A stretch of DNA of 15,578 bases, taken from NCBI GenBank assembly GCA_028694075.1, contig JAQUUD010000028.1, forward strand, positions 1 through 15,578, in the 5' to 3' direction. Position 1 is the stretch's first letter; every line of letters begins with the position of its first letter. Positions 13,123-15,578 of the stretch are shown piece by piece. The notes under the pieces are model-generated. The model was not told the DNA's origin and did no database searches. It was given only the letters and a program-made list of their open reading frames with translations. The translations under genes were made by a program, and so were the position numbers. Source of the DNA: Clostridia bacterium. Its GTDB lineage: Bacteria > Bacillota > Clostridia > Christensenellales > UBA1242.

Positions 13123-13662
13123 TCAATATTTAACTTTTTCAATTTCAAAAAATGCTTGCGGGTGGTCGCAAACAGGGCAAATTCCCGGAGCAGTTGTGCC
13201 GGTGTGATGATGTCCGCAATTTCGGCACTTCCAAACAACCGCTATTTCTGATTTAAAAGTTTTGCCGTCTTTTAAAGTTTTGGCAAATGCCAAAAATCTT
13301 TTTTCGTGTTCATTTTCAATTTTTGCAACCCCTTCAAAAAGTTCAGCAATTTTTTCAAAGCCTTCTTTCTTTGCTTCCCTTGCCATTCTCGCATACATTT
13401 CAGTATACTCAGATTTTTCGCCTGCAGCGGCCTCTAATAAATTCAAATATGTATCTTTTACTGCACCACCAGATAAAATTTTAAACCAGATTTTTGCGTG
13501 TTCTTTTTCATTGTTCGCAGTTTCTTCAAAAATTGCAAATATTTCTTCAACGCCATCTTTTTTTGCTTTGGAGGCATAAAAAGTATATTTATTTCTTGCC
13601 TGACTTTCCCCCGCGAATGCTTCCCATAAATTTTTTTCAGTTTTTGACCCTTTAAGTTCCAT
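13123..13662 (-). CDS. rbr: Rubrerythrin
   Basis: A non-haem di-iron peroxidase that reduces hydrogen peroxide in anaerobes, taking electrons through its rubredoxin domain; cytoplasmic. 179 residues. The four-helix ferritin-like domain has GESQARNKY (E19), ANNEKEHA (E52, H55), EKSEYTEMY (E85/E88) and KIENEHEKRF (E116, H119), the expected two ExxH motifs plus Glu ligands. The C-terminal rubredoxin-like domain has CRNC (146-149) and CPVC (162-165) for one Fe(Cys)4 centre. A very strong ribosome site, AAGGAGG, lies 5 nt before the ATG, so high expression is likely. It supports an anaerobic or microaerobic lifestyle. It appears monocistronic, with a promoter at 13720-13747. Confidence 0.97.
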   Translation of the reverse strand: MELKGSKTEKNLWEAFAGESQARNKYTFYASKAKKDGVEEIFAIFEETANNEKEHAKIWFKILSGGAVKDTYLNLLEAAAGEKSEYTEMYARMAREAKKEGFEKIAELFEGVAKIENEHEKRFLAFAKTLKDGKTFKSEIAVVWKCRNCGHHHTGTTAPGICPVCDHPQAFFEIEKVKY

Positions 13663-13719
13663 AAATCCTCCTTAAGTAAACTTTCTATAACTATAATTTT
13701 GCAATGTTATTATATATAC

Positions 13720-13747
13720 ATTATACCGCAAGATTTATGATTTTCAA
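13720..13747 (-). promoter_or_regulatory. Rubrerythrin promoter
   Basis: On the minus strand, -35 TTGAAA (13747-13742), a 16-bp spacer and -10 TATAAT (13725-13720). The predicted start near 13713 gives a leader of about 50 nt. A second TATAAT at 13714-13709 could act as an alternative -10. The leader is AT-rich, but no clean PerR box was found. Confidence 0.6.
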
Positions 13748-13890
13748 AATATTTTCTTAATCTTTAAAAACTAATATTAAAGTTTGTTTTTTAAAATGAA
13801 AACTATCCAAACTTAGTTTCTGTCGGATTAGTAAAAATTTTTATTTAATCTTAAATTATTTAAAAAATTCAAATTTAAATAAATTATATC

Positions 13891-13921
13891 AAAAACAAAG
13901 TCCGGCTTGAACCGGGCTTTG
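13891..13921 (-). terminator. Rho-independent terminator of the ftsH operon
   Basis: On the minus strand, CAAAGCCCGG (13921-13912) pairs with CCGGACTTTG (13905-13896) with one G-U wobble (10 bp, loop TTCAAG) and is followed by TTTTT. It lies about 37 nt after the stop of the 13959-14504 gene. Confidence 0.88.
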
Positions 13922-13958
13922 TTTATTAACTTATCAAAAATTTTTCCACAGTCAACTA

Positions 13959-14504
13959 TTATAAATAAACTAAAGTATCTAAATATTCAAAAAATGAACA
14001 TTGATTGGCATAAGTTGTCATCAAATAATAATATTCCGGATTTGCAACTTGCTGGAAATAAATGTTAAGTTCCCTATATGAATTAACATTTTTAACTTCT
14101 AAAATAATCTTATCATATTTATGCGTTGAATCCACGCCATTAACTGTTAATGTTTGCTCACTATTGAATTTTAAAACGACTTTATAATTTGAAAAGGTTT
14201 GCAACGTCGTAACTTGTGAAACTTTGGCTTCGCCACTCAACTGCCCTGCAAAAAAAGCCGATAAGAAACTTCTTGAAAAACTTTGCTCAAAAAGGTCCAA
14301 TGTCTTATTATAAATTTCTATATTTTGGGAAGTGGAGCAAAAAAGCAAATTATCCTCACTATCTTGATTATCATACACTGTTATTCTATCTGGCGCTAAA
14401 ATTGCAGGCTTATAATTAACCGACACGGTTACCATAACAATAACCATAATCGAAATTAATCCAATAAGCCCTAATCCTATGCCTAAACCAATTTTCTTTT
14501 TCAT
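13959..14504 (-). CDS. Hypothetical membrane-anchored extracytoplasmic protein (181 aa)
   Basis: I do not recognise this family. MKKKIGLGIGLGLIGL starts a Lys-capped hydrophobic segment (about 5-29) that should be an uncleaved signal anchor or signal peptide; no lipobox Cys follows. The remainder (about 150 residues) is hydrophilic and beta-rich with many Tyr, Phe and Asn, and two Cys (in LFCST and NQCSFF) that could form a disulfide outside the cell. The start lies 7 nt after the ftsH stop, and its ribosome site AAAGGAG is inside the last codons of ftsH (KKGE), so the two are almost certainly co-transcribed and perhaps translationally coupled. The terminator 13891-13921 ends the operon. It may be an FtsH substrate or adaptor, but that is inference from position only. 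Confidence 0.82.
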   Translation of the reverse strand: MKKKIGLGIGLGLIGLISIMVIVMVTVSVNYKPAILAPDRITVYDNQDSEDNLLFCSTSQNIEIYNKTLDLFEQSFSRSFLSAFFAGQLSGEAKVSQVTTLQTFSNYKVVLKFNSEQTLTVNGVDSTHKYDKIILEVKNVNSYRELNIYFQQVANPEYYYLMTTYANQCSFFEYLDTLVYL

Positions 14505-14511
14505 TTAAAAT

Positions 14512-15578
14512 TTATTCTCCTTTCTTATCAGAATCAGAATCATTTTTCTTATTTTTTAGTTCTTTTGGCTTTGATTGAACTTTTTTAGCGTCAATCTCCG
14601 TCCCTGTTTTTTTAGTTTTATTCTTAGTTGTTTTTGTGTTTTTATTCTTTACACTGCTAGTTTTTTTATCAATTTTTCTATTCTTTTTAACTTCCGATAC
14701 ATTCCCATCAACTTTTTCCGCATTTACAGTTGAACTCAAATCTGATTCTGTTTTTCCCTTGTTTGCTAAATTCTTTTTTGTTTTTGCAAGATAATCATTT
14801 CTTATTTTAACAATATTTTTATGTTCCTGCTCTGTAATAATTCCGTGTTTTAAAAACACTTCACTTGTTTTAACTTTCATATCAAGTTCACGAAGTTTGT
14901 TTATTTCTTCTCTTTCTTTCCTGCCTTTCTCCGCCTTAACTTGTCTTACTCTTTCTTCTTCGTCCATATGATTAATAATTTCTTCAAGGCTTTTTCCTTC
15001 AATAAGCATATCAACTTCTTGCTTGTATATTGTTCCTTTTTCAAGAAGAAGTTTAGACATTCTATGAAGCAATTCAATATCGTCGTTTAAAATTTTCTTT
15101 GCTCTTGCATAATTATAATTCAAAATTTCATTTATTTCTTCGTCAATCATTCCTGCTGTTTTTTCAGAATATTGCGCGCGTGAATGATAATCTCTACCCA
15201 CAAAGACTTCGGCTTCTGAGTCAAAACCCATAAAACCAAATCTTTTGCTCATGCCCCATTCAGTAACCATTCTTCTTGCAAGTTTTGTTGCCTGTTGAAT
15301 ATCTTTTGATGCACCAACAGTTACATCTTCAAAAATCATTTCTTCGGCTATTCTTCCGCCCATACAACTTGCAATTAAGTCATTGAGTTTATTAAAAGTC
15401 ATTGAATTATCATCATTTTCAGGCAATCTTAAAGTATAACCTTCGGCAACTCCTCTAGCAATGATTGAAACTTCCTGAGTGTCTTCAACAAATTTCAATT
15501 TATTTAATAAAATTGCATGACCAGATTCGTGATAAGCGGTGTTTTCTCTCTCCTTTGGAGAAATATGTCTGCTTCTTT
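14512..15578 (-). CDS. ftsH: ATP-dependent zinc metalloprotease FtsH, C-terminal part, truncated by the window edge
   Basis: A membrane-bound AAA+ protease that degrades misfolded membrane proteins and regulators. Only the M41 peptidase domain and tail (about 354 residues) are visible; the TM region and AAA module lie beyond the right edge. The frame stays open to 15578 and reads TAYHESGHA, the HExxH zinc site (visible residues 16-20). GGRIAEEMIFEDVTVGASKDI supplies the third zinc ligand (D near 92). The catalytic domain ends near LIEGKSLEEI. It then continues for about 155 residues: a charged helix, a segment LKHGIITEQEHKNIVKIRND resembling a SHOCT motif, and a Lys/Ser/Thr-rich disordered tail. 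This tail is much longer than in typical FtsH proteins. It is followed after 7 nt by the 181-aa membrane protein gene. Confidence 0.95.
   Translation of the reverse strand, partial: RSRHISPKERENTAYHESGHAILLNKLKFVEDTQEVSIIARGVAEGYTLRLPENDDNSMTFNKLNDLIASCMGGRIAEEMIFEDVTVGASKDIQQATKLARRMVTEWGMSKRFGFMGFDSEAEVFVGRDYHSRAQYSEKTAGMIDEEINEILNYNYARAKKILNDDIELLHRMSKLLLEKGTIYKQEVDMLIEGKSLEEIINHMDEEERVRQVKAEKGRKEREEINKLRELDMKVKTSEVFLKHGIITEQEHKNIVKIRNDYLAKTKKNLANKGKTESDLSSTVNAEKVDGNVSEVKKNRKIDKKTSSVKNKNTKTTKNKTKKTGTEIDAKKVQSKPKELKNKKNDSDSDKKGE

Noticed and set aside
13675..13725. PerR box in the rubrerythrin leader
   Set aside because: The AT-rich words (TTATAG repeats) are direct rather than palindromic and do not match TTATAATnATTATAA well.

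Overview
The window is a very AT-rich bacterial chromosome segment. Gene content points to a low-GC, probably anaerobic Bacillota (clostridial or related uncultured lineage): a B. subtilis-like AsnB, rubrerythrin, a BclA-like collagen repeat protein, AGGAGG-type ribosome binding sites and TTGACA/TATAAT promoters. TGA serves as a stop (end of the 3-methyladenine glycosylase) and Trp is encoded by TGG, so this is the standard bacterial code, not that of Mycoplasma or Spiroplasma. The exact taxon cannot be fixed from the sequence alone. No phage, insertion sequence or CRISPR array is visible.

Layout. 1-1055: 3' part of asnB (+). 1407-1916: alkyl-DNA glycosylase (+). 1917-2422: gene-free, with a 93-bp cloverleaf-shaped palindromic element and a second hairpin. 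2423-4426: a large membrane-anchored, acidic coiled-coil protein of unknown function (-). 4763-5199: a transcription unit with a consensus promoter, tRNA-Met(CAT), tRNA-Glu(TTC) and a terminator. 5391-6582: RNase Z-like metallo-hydrolase plus ASCH-domain protein (+). 6723-8639: two-gene ABC exporter (+). 8756-9820: tsaD (-), divergent from a GT2-TPR glycosyltransferase (9917-10993, +), which converges on a collagen-like surface protein (11255-11872, -). 12045-12716: unknown protein (-). 12738-13122: gene-free, with a second cloverleaf element and a triloop hairpin. 13123-13662: rubrerythrin (-). 13959-15578: a membrane-anchored unknown protein downstream of ftsH in one operon (-); ftsH runs off the right edge.

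The most unusual content is a dispersed repeat family. Two copies (2057-2149 and 12938-13023) share one design: an outer stem of 10-12 bp enclosing three adjacent perfect hairpins, so either strand can fold into a four-way junction. The first two hairpins have TTC triloops and the third has a TTTTAA core in both copies. The stem sequences differ but stay paired, which looks like compensatory change. A hairpin at 2315-2341 resembles a cut-down copy, and an isolated TTC-triloop hairpin lies at 12781-12799. All lie outside recognised genes, near gene 3' ends.

Functionally the region mixes housekeeping (Asn synthesis, t6A tRNA modification, tRNAs, FtsH proteolysis), oxidative-stress defence (rubrerythrin), DNA repair, export, and a possible surface glycoprotein pair (glycosyltransferase plus Thr-rich collagen-like protein). 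Other points of interest are a tsaD promoter whose predicted start is the A of the ATG, and a long Lys-rich FtsH tail with a SHOCT-like segment.
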